64,000 nucleotides of DNA. Origin: Salinibacterium sp. dk2585. Lineage in GTDB: Bacteria > Actinomycetota > Actinomycetes > Actinomycetales > Microbacteriaceae. The stretch lies in contig NZ_CP042856.1 in NCBI RefSeq assembly GCF_008001035.1, forward strand, positions 1-64,000, given 5' to 3'. A program made the position numbers and the translations under genes. The notes beneath the pieces are model-generated. The model was not told the DNA's origin, did not search any database, and saw only the letters and a list, made by a program, of their open reading frames with translations. Below are positions 34,508 to 43,165 of this stretch, in pieces (the first letter of the stretch is position 1; each line of letters opens with the position of its first letter).

Positions 34508-36013
34508 TCAGCCGAGCGGCTTGAGGCTGCGGTAGTTGATCGAGTTCGGCTCCCACGGTTCAACCGGGTTGCTGACGCTTGTCACGGTCGTGGAGTTCCA
34601 CGCGAGGATCTCGGATTCGACGCGGTGTGCGCAGCTGAGGGCCTCGTCGGAGACGATCTCCATGGCGTCCGACCACAGTGCATCGGCCTTGTCGCTGATG
34701 CCCGCGTTCGTCGCGAGGTCGGCGGCCTCCCGCAGTGCCTCGCTCTCGACACCGGCCGGGTTGCCGGGGGCATCGGCCGCGAACCAGGTGCGGTACCAGT
34801 CGTAGGGGGTCAGCGAGGTGCTCATGCCGACACCGAGGCCGTAGTCGCCCGTGTTCCATGAGGCGTTGTACTTGACGGGGGGTAGCTCGTACACGGTCGC
34901 GCGCACGCCGCTGAGGGCCTGCGCGACCTGGTCCATGTACAGGGAGACCTGGGCGTTGTTGTCGGTGGATGCGACCAGTCGGGCGGACAGTTCGGGGCTC
35001 CCGGCCTGCTGGTAAAGCTTCTTGGCGGCCGCTTCGTCGTGCGCGTAGCCGGGTGCATCGAAGTGCCCCGCCGTGCCCTCCGTGAAGTACTGCGTCGCGC
35101 TCGTGCCCGCGCCCTCGAGCTCGTTGACAGCGTCGACGTTGATGGCGTGGCATACGGCCTGGCGCAGTTCGCGGCTCTCGAAGACTCCGCCGGGGCCGCG
35201 ATCGAAGAACATGAGGCTCGTGCGGCTCGCCGGGTACTGCATGGTGCGAACCGGGGTATCGGCGAAGCGGGTGAGCATCTCGGGTTCCGCGTCGCTGACA
35301 TCGAGCGTGCCTGCGATGAGGGCGGCCGCGGCGGCGTCGTCTCCGAGGCCCACGAGCTCGATGGTCTCGTAGCCGACGGACGCGCCCCAGTAGTCGTCGA
35401 AGACGGTGAAGCTCATCTTCTTGCCGGGCACGGATGCCTCAGCGTCGTAGGCCCACGGCCCCGTGCCGACGGGAACCTCGGCGATGCTGCCGTCCTCCAG
35501 CGAGGCGGGGCTCACGATGGGGGCGATGACGGTGGAGAGGGTCGTGAGCAGGCTCGAGTTGGGCGCGGAGAGCGTGAGTCGCACCGTCAGCTCGTCGACG
35601 GCGTCGATCGCACTGACCCCGAGGAGCGGGCCTCCCAGCGGTGCAGCCTGGATCGCCTCGAGGTTCGCCTTGACGGCATCAGCGGTCAGCGGTTCCCCGT
35701 CATGGAAGGTGACCCCTTCGCGCAGGGTGAGCGTCAGTTCGGTGTCGCTCTGTTCCCACTCGGTCGCGAGCATGGGGACGACTGCGCCGTCGCGGTTGCG
35801 CGAGGTGAGCGTCTCATAGGGAACGCGGATGTAGCCGGCCTCCGTCTGGTGACCGGGTGCCCAGTTCTCGGGCAGACCGCCCCAGTTGACCCGCAGCACG
35901 CCGCTTGGCTCACTCGCCTCGGCCTGGCCGGGAACGCCAGAACACCCCGAGAGAAAGAGGGTGCCGAGCAGCGCGGCGGCGGGCAGCGAGCGGAGCAGGC
36001 GGTTCTTGGTCAT
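34508..36013 (-). CDS. ABC transporter substrate-binding lipoprotein, family 5
   Basis: This 501-residue extracytoplasmic lipoprotein has a signal peptide with the lipobox LSGC (about residue 24) and the family 5 (peptide/nickel) core: GVLRVNWGGLPENW, LREGVTFHDGEPLTADAVKANLE, VGTGPWAYDAE, ELRQAVCHAINVDAV. The ATG at 36013 follows GGGAG. No permease or ATPase genes are adjacent, so it is an orphan binding protein or acts with a distant transporter. It is divergent from the zinc operon; metal or peptide as ligand cannot be decided. Confidence 0.88.
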   Translation of the reverse strand: MTKNRLLRSLPAAALLGTLFLSGCSGVPGQAEASEPSGVLRVNWGGLPENWAPGHQTEAGYIRVPYETLTSRNRDGAVVPMLATEWEQSDTELTLTLREGVTFHDGEPLTADAVKANLEAIQAAPLGGPLLGVSAIDAVDELTVRLTLSAPNSSLLTTLSTVIAPIVSPASLEDGSIAEVPVGTGPWAYDAEASVPGKKMSFTVFDDYWGASVGYETIELVGLGDDAAAAALIAGTLDVSDAEPEMLTRFADTPVRTMQYPASRTSLMFFDRGPGGVFESRELRQAVCHAINVDAVNELEGAGTSATQYFTEGTAGHFDAPGYAHDEAAAKKLYQQAGSPELSARLVASTDNNAQVSLYMDQVAQALSGVRATVYELPPVKYNASWNTGDYGLGVGMSTSLTPYDWYRTWFAADAPGNPAGVESEALREAADLATNAGISDKADALWSDAMEIVSDEALSCAHRVESEILAWNSTTVTSVSNPVEPWEPNSINYRSLKPLG

Positions 36014-36177
36014 GAAGCGTCTCCCGAGAGGCGTAGACGGACAGCGAGTGCCCGACCGTCCCATGGACGTGATTCCCCGAGTCCCCCGCGGGCGAGTCCC
36101 CCTGACCGCCCGGGCGTTAGGTTAGCGCGTTCCTGGGATGCGGTAGGTGACGGGCACGTAAATTGTTATGCGCGGTT

Positions 36178-36207
36178 TTGACAATGGTTATCAGTAGCAA
36201 TTAGCGT
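36178..36207 (+). promoter_or_regulatory. znuA promoter with Zur-box-like operator
   Basis: A -35 TTGACA (36178-36183) and a -10 TAGCGT (36202-36207) are 18 bases apart. The dyad TGACAATGGTTATCA (36179-36193) overlaps the -35 and spacer and resembles actinobacterial Zur boxes (TGA-AA-TT-TCA type). A zur gene is the last gene of this operon, so zinc-dependent autorepression is likely. Confidence 0.65.
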
Positions 36208-36254
36208 TGACGCTGGCTTTCCAGCCATCACACCGAATTAGACAGGTAACCCCC

Positions 36255-37229
36255 ATGACGGGATACACCCGCACCGCCATCGCCACGCTCAGCCTCGCAG
36301 CCCTTGCCCTCGCAGGATGTTCGAGCGCACCTTCCGAGGCCGATGGCAGGCTCACGATCGTCTCCTCGACCGACGTCTACGCCGATATCGCCTCCGAGAT
36401 CGCGGGCGACCGCGCGGACGTGAGCGCGATCATCTCCGGCACGACGCAGGACCCCCACAGCTATGAGGCCACGGCCCGCGACCAACTGGCCCTCTCTCGC
36501 GCTGACCTCGTGATCGAGAACGGCGGCGGCTTCGACCCCTTCATCCACACGCTGCTCGACGGGCTCCAGGACGAACCGCCCGTTGTCGTCACGGTGACCG
36601 AACTCACCGAGGACGCCGCTGAGGAGCACGCTCACGAGGATGAGCACGCTCACGACCACAGCTCGGATGACGACCACTCCCACGAGGGGCACGACCACAG
36701 TCACGCTGACGGCAACGAGCACGTCTGGTACTCGCTCACCACGATCGAGGCCCTCGCAGGAGAGCTCGCGGCCCAGCTGAGCGAACTCGACCCCGCAGGA
36801 GCCGAAGAGTTCGAGGCAAACCTCGCCGCATTCACGAGCGAACTCGAGCAGCTCGAACAGCGGGCCGGCGAGCTCCGGGCCGAGCACGACGGCACGCCCA
36901 TCGCGGTTACCGAAGCGGCCCCCCTCCTGCTCTTCGAGCAGCTCGGCCTCGTGAACGAGACCCCCGCCGACTTCAGCGCCGCCATCGAGAACGGTTCGGA
37001 TGTCGCGCCCTCCGTGCTGCTCGAGATGGAACGCCTCATCGAGAGCGGCACGCTCGCACTCCTCGCCTACAACGAGCAGACCGCCGGCCCCGAGACGGAG
37101 CGCGTGCTGGCGCTCGCCGAGTCCGCAGGGCTGCCCATCGTGCCGGTCGCGGAGACCCTCCCCGAGGGCATGGGCTACCTCGAATGGATGAGCACGGTGC
37201 TCGACGAGGTGGGTGCCGCACTCGCATGA
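36255..37229 (+). CDS. znuA: Zinc ABC transporter substrate-binding lipoprotein
   Basis: This 324-residue cluster A-I metal-binding protein has the lipobox LALAGC (Cys22), the metal ligands in TQDPHSYE (His68) and EHVWYS (His156), and a His/Asp-rich loop (about 125-156, including HAHDHSSDDDHSHEGHDHSH) that marks zinc rather than manganese specificity. It delivers zinc to ZnuB/ZnuC. The ATG at 36255 starts a clean signal peptide. The stop overlaps the znuC start. Confidence 0.95.
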   Translation: MTGYTRTAIATLSLAALALAGCSSAPSEADGRLTIVSSTDVYADIASEIAGDRADVSAIISGTTQDPHSYEATARDQLALSRADLVIENGGGFDPFIHTLLDGLQDEPPVVVTVTELTEDAAEEHAHEDEHAHDHSSDDDHSHEGHDHSHADGNEHVWYSLTTIEALAGELAAQLSELDPAGAEEFEANLAAFTSELEQLEQRAGELRAEHDGTPIAVTEAAPLLLFEQLGLVNETPADFSAAIENGSDVAPSVLLEMERLIESGTLALLAYNEQTAGPETERVLALAESAGLPIVPVAETLPEGMGYLEWMSTVLDEVGAALA

Positions 37230-38098
37230 CCGAACGCGCCGACCCCGCGGCATCCGCGGTCCTGGAGACGAGCAAGGCTGACACGCCCGTGTTGAGCCTG
37301 CGGTCGGCGACGCTCGCCTACGGCGACCGGGTGCTGTGGAAGAACCTCAACCTTGAGGTCAAGCCGGGAGAGTTCCTGGCGGTGCTGGGTTCGAACGGCA
37401 CCGGCAAGACGAGCCTGCTCAAGGCGATCCTGGGGCAGCAGCAACTCTCGTCGGGCAGCATTGAGCTGCTCGGCGAGCCCGTGCGGCGCGGCCACCGCGG
37501 CATCGGCTACATCCCGCAGCAGCGACTCATCGAGCAGGGCACGCCCCTGCGCGCCCGCGACCTCGTCACGCTCGGCATCAACGGGCACCGGTGGGGCCTG
37601 CCCGTGACGGGGCGCAGGACGAGGCAGCAGGTCGACCGCGTGCTCGAGAGCGTCGGCGCCACCTCCTTCGCTAACGTGCCGGTCGCGACGCTGTCGGGAG
37701 GCGAACAGCAGCGCATCCGCGTCGGCCAGGCGATCGCGAGCAACCCGGCCCTGCTGCTCTGCGATGAGCCGCTCAGCTCGCTCGACCTCAACCACCAGCG
37801 CGTCGTGAGCGACCTGATCGACGAGCGCCGCCGGGCGATCGGTTCCGCCGTCGTCTTCGTGACGCACGACATCAACCCCGTGCTCGACAAGGTCGACCGC
37901 GTGCTCTACCTCGCGGGCGGGCGCTTCCGCATCGGAACCCCAGACGAGGTGCTGCGTTCCGAGGTGCTCTCGTACATGTACAACACGCCCATCGAGGTCA
38001 TCCGCACGCGCGGCCGCGTGGCCGTGCTCGGGGCACCCGAGGGCTACGGCGTGCACGACCACCTCGAGCACCACATCGACGACAGGTGGCAGCGATGA
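37226..38098 (+). CDS. znuC: Zinc ABC transporter ATP-binding protein
   Basis: This 290-residue ATPase has Walker A GSNGTGKTS (about 51-59), the ABC signature LSGGEQQR, Walker B LLLCDEPLSSLD and the H-loop VTHD. It powers zinc import. The ATG overlaps the znuA stop (ATGA), and its own stop overlaps the znuB start. The N terminus has a 20-residue acidic extension, and the C terminus is His-rich (HDHLEHHIDD). Confidence 0.95.
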   Translation: MTERADPAASAVLETSKADTPVLSLRSATLAYGDRVLWKNLNLEVKPGEFLAVLGSNGTGKTSLLKAILGQQQLSSGSIELLGEPVRRGHRGIGYIPQQRLIEQGTPLRARDLVTLGINGHRWGLPVTGRRTRQQVDRVLESVGATSFANVPVATLSGGEQQRIRVGQAIASNPALLLCDEPLSSLDLNHQRVVSDLIDERRRAIGSAVVFVTHDINPVLDKVDRVLYLAGGRFRIGTPDEVLRSEVLSYMYNTPIEVIRTRGRVAVLGAPEGYGVHDHLEHHIDDRWQR

Positions 38099-38988
38099 TC
38101 GAACTGCTCTCAGCGGTCAACGCGGCCCTGTTCGACTTCACCGACTACGGCGAACTGCTCGTGCTCGTGCGCAACTCGATCATCGCGGGCGCCGTGCTCG
38201 GCATCGTCGGAGGACTCATCGGCCCCTTCGTCATGAGCCGCGACCTCGCCTTTGCGGTGCACGGCATCAGCGAGCTCTCCTTCGCGGGCGCCGCCGCTGC
38301 GCTCCTGCTGGGCATCAACGTCGTGGCCGGGTCGATCGGGGGTTCGCTGCTCGCGGCCCTCATCATCGGCCTGCTCGGCAACCGGGCCCGCGAACGCAAC
38401 TCCATCGTGGGCGTCATGATGCCCTTCGGGCTGGGCCTCGGCATCCTGTTCCTCGCGCTCTATGACGGGCGAGCGGCCAACAAGTTCGGCCTGCTCACGG
38501 GCCAGATCGTTTCCGTCGACAACCCGCAGCTCGGCCTCCTGCTCGTGATCGGGACGATCGTCGTGGTCGGGCTCGTCATCATGTCGCGTCCCCTCACCTT
38601 CTCCAGCGTGGACCCGGATGTCGCGCGCGCCCGCGCCGTGCCCGTCACCGCCATCTCGATCACCTTCATGGTGTTGCTGGGCCTCGCGACGGCCATCAGC
38701 ATCCAGATCGTGGGGGCCCTTCTCGTGCTCGCGCTGCTCGTGACGCCCGCGGCCGCGGCCATGCGGGTCACGGCATCGCCGCTCATCACCCCGATCCTCA
38801 GCGTCGTGTTCGCCGTCGTCTCCGTTGTCGGCGGCATCATGCTCTCGCTCGGCGGGGCGCTGCCCATCAGCCCGTTCGTCACGACGATCTCCTTCACGAT
38901 CTACCTGGCCTGCCGCCTCATCGGATGGCGGCGAGACCGCAGCGGGGCCAGCGGGCGCCGCGTGTCGACAAAACCGGTGGCGGCATGA
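38095..38988 (+). CDS. znuB: Zinc ABC transporter permease
   Basis: This 297-residue ABC-3 family permease has about eight membrane helices, with the conserved GGLIGPFVMSRDLAFAVHGISELSFAGAAAALLLG segment and the VGALLVLALLVTPAAAA helix. It forms the zinc channel with ZnuC. I chose the ATG at 38095, coupled to znuC; a GTG at 38086 is also in frame. The stop overlaps the zur start. Confidence 0.94.
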   Translation: MIELLSAVNAALFDFTDYGELLVLVRNSIIAGAVLGIVGGLIGPFVMSRDLAFAVHGISELSFAGAAAALLLGINVVAGSIGGSLLAALIIGLLGNRARERNSIVGVMMPFGLGLGILFLALYDGRAANKFGLLTGQIVSVDNPQLGLLLVIGTIVVVGLVIMSRPLTFSSVDPDVARARAVPVTAISITFMVLLGLATAISIQIVGALLVLALLVTPAAAAMRVTASPLITPILSVVFAVVSVVGGIMLSLGGALPISPFVTTISFTIYLACRLIGWRRDRSGASGRRVSTKPVAA

Positions 38989-39368
38989 AGCGACGTACCT
39001 GGCAGCGGGATGCTGTCGCCGAAGCCCTCGCCGAGAACACCGGTTTCGTGAGCGCGCAGGCCCTCCACGGGCAACTGCGGGATGCCGGCAGCCCCATCGG
39101 CCTCGCGACCGTGTACCGCACGCTCGCCAAGTTGGCGGAGGGCGGCGAGATCGACAGCCTCCAGCTCGACGGCGAGGGCCTCTACCGGGCGTGCGCCACC
39201 GAGCACCATCACCACCACCTCATCTGCCGCAGCTGCGGCACGACGGCTGAGCTGGAGGCGGAACCGGTCGAGGCGTGGGCGCGCGCCGTCGCGGCGCAGC
39301 ACGGCTTCACGGCACCGGCCCACGTCGTCGACGTGTTCGGGCTGTGCCCCGACTGCAGCCGGGCGTGA
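38985..39368 (+). CDS. zur: Zinc uptake regulator Zur (Fur family)
   Basis: This 127-residue Fur-family repressor has an N-terminal winged helix (KRRTWQRDAVAEALAEN, SPIGLATVYRTLAKLAEGGEI), the metal-sensing His cluster TEHHHHHLICRSCGTTAE and a second CPDC pair forming the structural zinc site. Being last in the znuACB operon identifies it as Zur rather than Fur. Its ATG overlaps the znuB stop. It probably acts at the site at 36179-36193. Confidence 0.93.
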   Translation: MKRRTWQRDAVAEALAENTGFVSAQALHGQLRDAGSPIGLATVYRTLAKLAEGGEIDSLQLDGEGLYRACATEHHHHHLICRSCGTTAELEAEPVEAWARAVAAQHGFTAPAHVVDVFGLCPDCSRA

Positions 39369-39481
39369 CTCGCGTTCGCGGCTACCGGGGAGCCGTGTGC
39401 GGGTTCGCGGGCCAAGTGCGCCCTCAAGCGCACGCATGACCACCGAAGCAACGCGCGGTGGGCCGCAATGAAACCGGGAGT

Positions 39482-39510
39482 TTGGGGAATCAGGGCTCGC
39501 CGCGTAGGAT
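39482..39510 (+). promoter_or_regulatory. Candidate promoter of the rpmB-rpmG-rpsN operon
   Basis: A -35 TTGGGG (39482-39487) and a -10 TAGGAT (39505-39510) are separated by 17 bases. This would give a leader of about 120 bases. I see no good Zur box here. Confidence 0.45.
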
Positions 39511-39539
39511 GTTCAGGTTGAGCAATCTGCTCGCCGTGT

Positions 39540-39614
39540 GACCCCACCCCAAATGCACCATTCCGGGGCAGGGTCATGCCGACAAGAGATCTTGGGTAAG
39601 GCACCCCGCCTTAC
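39540..39614 (+). promoter_or_regulatory. Structured leader ahead of rpmB
   Basis: A nested stem-loop, GACCC (39540-39544) with GGGTC (39571-39575) and CCCC (39547-39550) with GGGG (39565-39568), has a symmetric CA/CA internal loop. The dyad CAAGA-GA-TCTTG (about 39582-39593) follows, then a hairpin GTAAGGC (39596-39602) / GCCTTAC (39608-39614) with loop ACCCC. The set lies entirely in the untranslated leader and could be a ribosomal-protein autoregulatory RNA. Confidence 0.5.
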
Positions 39615-39635
39615 GGTATTGAGAAGAGGACAGCC

Positions 39636-39872
39636 ATGGCAGCAAACTGCCAGGTGACCGGAGCCACACCCGGCTTCGGACACAACATTTCACACTCGCA
39701 CCGTCGTACGAAGCGCCGCTTCGACCCGAACGTGCAGAAGAAGACGTACTACGTGCCGTCGCTTCGCCGCAACGTGACCCTGACGCTCAGCGCCAAGGGC
39801 ATCAAGGTGATTGACGCACGCGGCATCGAGTCGGTCGTCAAGGACCTGCTCGCACGTGGGGAGAAGATCTAA
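39636..39872 (+). CDS. rpmB: 50S ribosomal protein L28, zinc-independent form
   Basis: This 78-residue protein has the L28 start [32 protein letters not shown] in which only one Cys remains, not the four of the zinc-binding form, and the [23 protein letters not shown] core. In other Actinobacteria such C-minus L28 proteins are Zur-regulated alternatives; here the gene lies directly after zur. GAGAAGAGGA precedes the ATG. The stop overlaps the rpmG start. Confidence 0.97.
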   Translation: MAANCQVTGATPGFGHNISHSHRRTKRRFDPNVQKKTYYVPSLRRNVTLTLSAKGIKVIDARGIESVVKDLLARGEKI

Positions 39873-40039
39873 TGGCCAAGCAGCAGGACATCCGCCCCAT
39901 CATCAAGCTCCGCTCCACGGCGGGCACCGGGTACACCTACGTGACCCGTAAGAACCGCCGCAACAACCCCGACCGTCTTGTGCTGAAGAAGTATGACCCC
40001 GTCATCCGCCAGCACGTCGAATTCCGTGAGGAGCGCTAA
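39872..40039 (+). CDS. rpmG: 50S ribosomal protein L33, zinc-independent form
   Basis: This 55-residue protein reads [18 protein letters not shown] then [22 protein letters not shown] and is L33 without any of the four zinc cysteines. It overlaps the rpmB stop by one base (TAATG), so translation is coupled. It is followed after two bases by rpsN. Confidence 0.97.
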   Translation: MAKQQDIRPIIKLRSTAGTGYTYVTRKNRRNNPDRLVLKKYDPVIRQHVEFREER

Positions 40040-40041
40040 AC

Positions 40042-40347
40042 ATGGCGAAGAAGAGCATGATTGCCAAGAACGAGCAGCGCAAGGTCGTTGTGGCCCGCTA
40101 CGCCGAGAAGCGCGCTGCGCTCAAGAAGGCGCTCGTTGACCCCAACTCGACCGACGAGCAGCGCGAGGAGGCCCGCCTGGGTCTGCAGAAGCTGCCGCGC
40201 AACGCCTCGCCCGTCCGTGTGCGTGGTCGTGACGCGATCGACGGTCGCCCCCGCGGCTTCCTCCGCGAGTTCGGCGTTTCGCGTGTGCGCTTCCGTGACA
40301 TGGCTCACCGTGGCGAATTGCCCGGAATCACCAAGTCAAGCTGGTAA
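40042..40347 (+). CDS. rpsN: 30S ribosomal protein S14, long zinc-independent form
   Basis: The 101-residue product is the long C-minus S14: [31 protein letters not shown], then [43 protein letters not shown] and the typical SSW end. No cysteine is present. It completes the rpmB-rpmG-rpsN set. Confidence 0.97.
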   Translation: MAKKSMIAKNEQRKVVVARYAEKRAALKKALVDPNSTDEQREEARLGLQKLPRNASPVRVRGRDAIDGRPRGFLREFGVSRVRFRDMAHRGELPGITKSSW

Positions 40348-40479
40348 GTTCAGTCCGGATACAGACCGGTCGCCGCGTGGTGGCCGTGCAGATTCAAGCC
40401 AACCGATCGAATACACCGACTGTTCTCATGAGCAGCCATGGTCGTACCGCAGAGCACAATGTCCGAGGAGGACTCCTAA

Positions 40480-40767
40480 ATGGCTGACAAGTCACTCAAC
40501 CGCACCGAGCTCGTCGCTGCCGTCGCAGCTGCCTCTGGCCAGAGCCAGGCTGCCGTCAACTCGACGCTCGACGCCCTCTTCAACACCGTCGCCGAAGAGG
40601 TCGGCAAGGGCACGAAGATCACCATCCCCGGATGGCTTTCCTTCGAGCGCACCCACCGTGCCGCTCGTGCGGGCCGCAACCCCTCCACCGGTGAGGCGAT
40701 CCAGATCGCTGCTGGCTACGGCGTGAAGGTCAGCGCAGGAAGCAAGCTCAAGGCCGCCGCGAAGTAA
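40480..40767 (+). CDS. hup: HU-family DNA-binding protein
   Basis: This 95-residue nucleoid protein has the HU fold: NRTELVAAVAAASGQSQAAVNSTLDALFNTVAEEV helices, the IPGWLSFERTHRAARAGRNPSTGEAIQI beta-arm region and a short Lys/Ala-rich end. It is the short form without the long Lys/Ala-rich tail of mycobacterial HupB. GAGGAGGACTCCTAA precedes the ATG. A strong terminator follows. Confidence 0.97.
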   Translation: MADKSLNRTELVAAVAAASGQSQAAVNSTLDALFNTVAEEVGKGTKITIPGWLSFERTHRAARAGRNPSTGEAIQIAAGYGVKVSAGSKLKAAAK

Positions 40768-40784
40768 TTTTCGCCAGCCTCACA

Positions 40785-40826
40785 CGAAGGCGCCCACCCC
40801 GCACGGGGTGGGCGCCTTCGTCGTTT
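40785..40826. terminator. Strong terminator between hup and the BrkB-family gene
   Basis: The perfect 16-base-pair stem CGAAGGCGCCCACCCC (40785-40800) / GGGGTGGGCGCCTTCG (40805-40820) has a GCAC loop and is followed by TCGTTTC. It can serve both convergent genes. Confidence 0.9.
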
Positions 40827-40832
40827 CAGGAA

Positions 40833-41930
40833 CTACTTGTCGTCGTCGCGGTGTTCGTGCGCGTGCTCCTCGCGCAGCTCGCGTCCCTGCTGCACGAACT
40901 TCTGTTCCTTCTCCTCGTTCTTCTCCATCTGCCTCGTGTCGCGCGGCGGCAGCTGGATGGTCTCCTCCGCCTCGATGCCGCCCTGCAGTTCGCGCCCGCG
41001 CTCGAGCTCGGCGTCGAACTCGGCGCCGAAGAGGAGCGCCAGGTTGACGATCCAGAACCACAGGAGCAGCACGATGACACCACCGATGCTGCCGTAGGTG
41101 GCGTTGTAGTTGCCGAAGTTGGCGACGTAGAAGAAGAAGCCGAGCGTGGCGATGGCGAGCACGAGCAGGCCCACGATGCTGCCGGGGCTGACCCAGCGGA
41201 ACTTCGGCTGCTTCACGTTGGGGGTCGCGTGGTAGAGCACGGCTACAAGCAGCACGGCGAACGCCACGAGCACGGGCCACTTTGCGATGTTCCACACGGT
41301 GACGACGGTCTCGTTCAGGCCAAGCGCGGCACCGATGGTCTCGGCGACGGGGCCCGAGAGCAGGAGCAACAGCACCATGACGACGGCGATGACCAGCAGC
41401 ACGACCGTGATCAGGAGCATGATCGGCCGCAGCTTCCAGATGGGACGCCCCTCCTCCACCTCGTAGATGGTGTTCATGGAGTGTGCGAACGCCGTCACGT
41501 ATCCCGACGCCGACCACAGGGCGCCCGCGAGGCCGGCGATGAAGGCGAAACCGGCGGCGGATGAATCGGCTAGCTGCTCGATTGGACCCCGGAGCGTGTC
41601 GGCCACCGAGGCATCCGTCAGTGAGGTGATCGCGCCGAGCAGGGCGTCGACGGTCTGTTGCCCCTGCCCGAAGAGTCCCAGTGTCGAGACGAGCGCGAGG
41701 AGCGCGGGGAAGAGCGAGAGCAGCGCGTAGTAGGTGAGTGCCGCGGCGAGGTGGGTGCACCTGTCTTTGATGAACTCGCGGATGCTGCGCCTGATCACAT
41801 AGCCCCAGGCGGGGGCCGCGACATCCGTTAGGTCGTCGGGCTTGCGAGGGTCTTCGGGGTGGGGCGCCGTGGCGCCGTGACGGTCGCTCGCTCCGGGTCC
41901 CGATACTGCCTTGCCCTGTCGCATTGCCAT
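40833..41930 (-). CDS. YihY/BrkB-family inner membrane protein
   Basis: This 365-residue protein has about six membrane helices with the family motifs HLAAALTYYALLSLFPALLAL, ALWSASGYVTAFAHSMNTIYEVEEGRP and LLLWFWIVNLALLFGAEFDAELER. The C-terminal tail is charged and cytoplasmic, with EEHAHEHRDDDK at the end. Members were once called ribonuclease BN in error and are probable transporters. I chose the ATG at 41930, six bases after AAAGGAGG; an upstream in-frame ATG at 41954 lacks this. Confidence 0.9.
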   Translation of the reverse strand: MAMRQGKAVSGPGASDRHGATAPHPEDPRKPDDLTDVAAPAWGYVIRRSIREFIKDRCTHLAAALTYYALLSLFPALLALVSTLGLFGQGQQTVDALLGAITSLTDASVADTLRGPIEQLADSSAAGFAFIAGLAGALWSASGYVTAFAHSMNTIYEVEEGRPIWKLRPIMLLITVVLLVIAVVMVLLLLLSGPVAETIGAALGLNETVVTVWNIAKWPVLVAFAVLLVAVLYHATPNVKQPKFRWVSPGSIVGLLVLAIATLGFFFYVANFGNYNATYGSIGGVIVLLLWFWIVNLALLFGAEFDAELERGRELQGGIEAEETIQLPPRDTRQMEKNEEKEQKFVQQGRELREEHAHEHRDDDK

Positions 41931-42106
41931 GAGCGGCCTCCTTTGAGGGTCCATTGGTCGGTCGTCACGGGCTCCCCCGCTCTTCTCCTCGCATGGTCCG
42001 CCCCAAAGCCTGAAAGTTCAAGGGATTGTGGCCCCCGAAAGGGGGGAGCAGCATAGGCCGGGACCGAGAGTCGGTCAGTAGCAGATTCAGCGAAGGACGA
42101 CACATC

Positions 42107-43165
42107 GTGAGTACGAATTTCGGAGCCGGAGACCCCGGCATCCCGGGGCGGAACTCCCAGGATCCCCTCGGTAACCCCGCCCCCCAGCCGGGCTCGCCGC
42201 AGTCGCAGATTCCCCGCGACGACGAGAACGCTGAGGAGGCGCCCATGGCCGATCCATTCACAGGCAGCGCAGGTTCGACTGGCGCGGGCGCCACTGGCTC
42301 GCCGTTCACCCCGCCGCCCGCGACGAGTGGCGTGCCCGGCACTAGCGGCGCGAGCAGTGCAGGAACGAGCAGCTCAGGAATGGGCAGCACGGGTGCCGGG
42401 AGCACACCCCCCGGCAGCACGGGCGCCAGCGGCGGCACCCGGCAAGGCAGCTCGGTGCCAAGCGGCGGCGCTTCCGGCGCCGCCGACACTGCGAAGAGCG
42501 AAGCAGCGGATGTCGCATCCCACGCGGGTGAGGCGGGCAAGCAGGTCGCCGGCACCGCGAAGGAGGAGGTCGCGCACGTGGTCAAGGAGGCCGGCAACCA
42601 GGCCAAGGACCTCTTCGACCAGGCGAGGGCGCAGGCAGTGAGCCAGGCCTCCGAGCAGCAGGGCCGCGTGGCATCCGGCCTGCGCTCCATCAGCGACGAG
42701 TTCGCGCAGATGGGCGAGGGTCGAGAGGACTCCGGCCTTGCCGGCCAACTCGTGCAGATGGCGGGCACGCGTGCGAGCGCGGTCGCCTCGTGGCTCGAGG
42801 ACCGCGAGCCCGGCGACCTGCTTGACGAGGTCAAGGACTTCGCGCGGCGCAAGCCAGGCGTGTTCATCGCGGCCGCAGCCATCGCCGGTGTTGCCGCGGG
42901 TCGCATCACAAAGGCCGTCATGTCGGCTGACTCGTCGGGCGGCTCGGTCTCTGGCGCTTCCCAGTCGCACACTGCGGCGACTCCGTCAAGCACGGCAACG
43001 CCGCCTTCCGCGACCACGTCGATGCCCGCGCAGAGCACGCCCCCGTCGACGCGCGCACCCGGCTCGACTGGTGCACCTGGCGCGACTGGCGTTCCAGGCT
43101 CGATGGGCGGTGGAACCCCGGGCGGCGCTTCCGGCACCACACGCACCCCAGGGGCGACGCCATGA
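42107..43165 (+). CDS. Low-complexity Gly/Ser/Thr-rich protein with an amphipathic helical core
   Basis: This 352-residue protein starts at a GTG eight or so bases after GAAGGA. Residues about 1-135 are a Gly/Ser/Thr/Pro-rich disordered region. The middle (about 140-255) is a Lys/Glu/Ala-rich helical segment (AKEEVAHVVKEAGNQAKDLFDQARAQ), followed by a short hydrophobic stretch (VFIAAAAIAGVAAGRI, about 265-280) and another Thr/Pro/Gly-rich tail. It heads a three-gene coupled cluster with a holin-like protein and a DUF3618 protein; an envelope-stress role is inferred. The stop overlaps the next start. Confidence 0.7.
   Translation: MSTNFGAGDPGIPGRNSQDPLGNPAPQPGSPQSQIPRDDENAEEAPMADPFTGSAGSTGAGATGSPFTPPPATSGVPGTSGASSAGTSSSGMGSTGAGSTPPGSTGASGGTRQGSSVPSGGASGAADTAKSEAADVASHAGEAGKQVAGTAKEEVAHVVKEAGNQAKDLFDQARAQAVSQASEQQGRVASGLRSISDEFAQMGEGREDSGLAGQLVQMAGTRASAVASWLEDREPGDLLDEVKDFARRKPGVFIAAAAIAGVAAGRITKAVMSADSSGGSVSGASQSHTAATPSSTATPPSATTSMPAQSTPPSTRAPGSTGAPGATGVPGSMGGGTPGGASGTTRTPGATP

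Noticed and set aside
39488-39635. Zur box ahead of rpmB
   Set aside because: No dyad close to TGA-AA-TT-TCA was found, so zinc control of this operon is not supported by the sequence.
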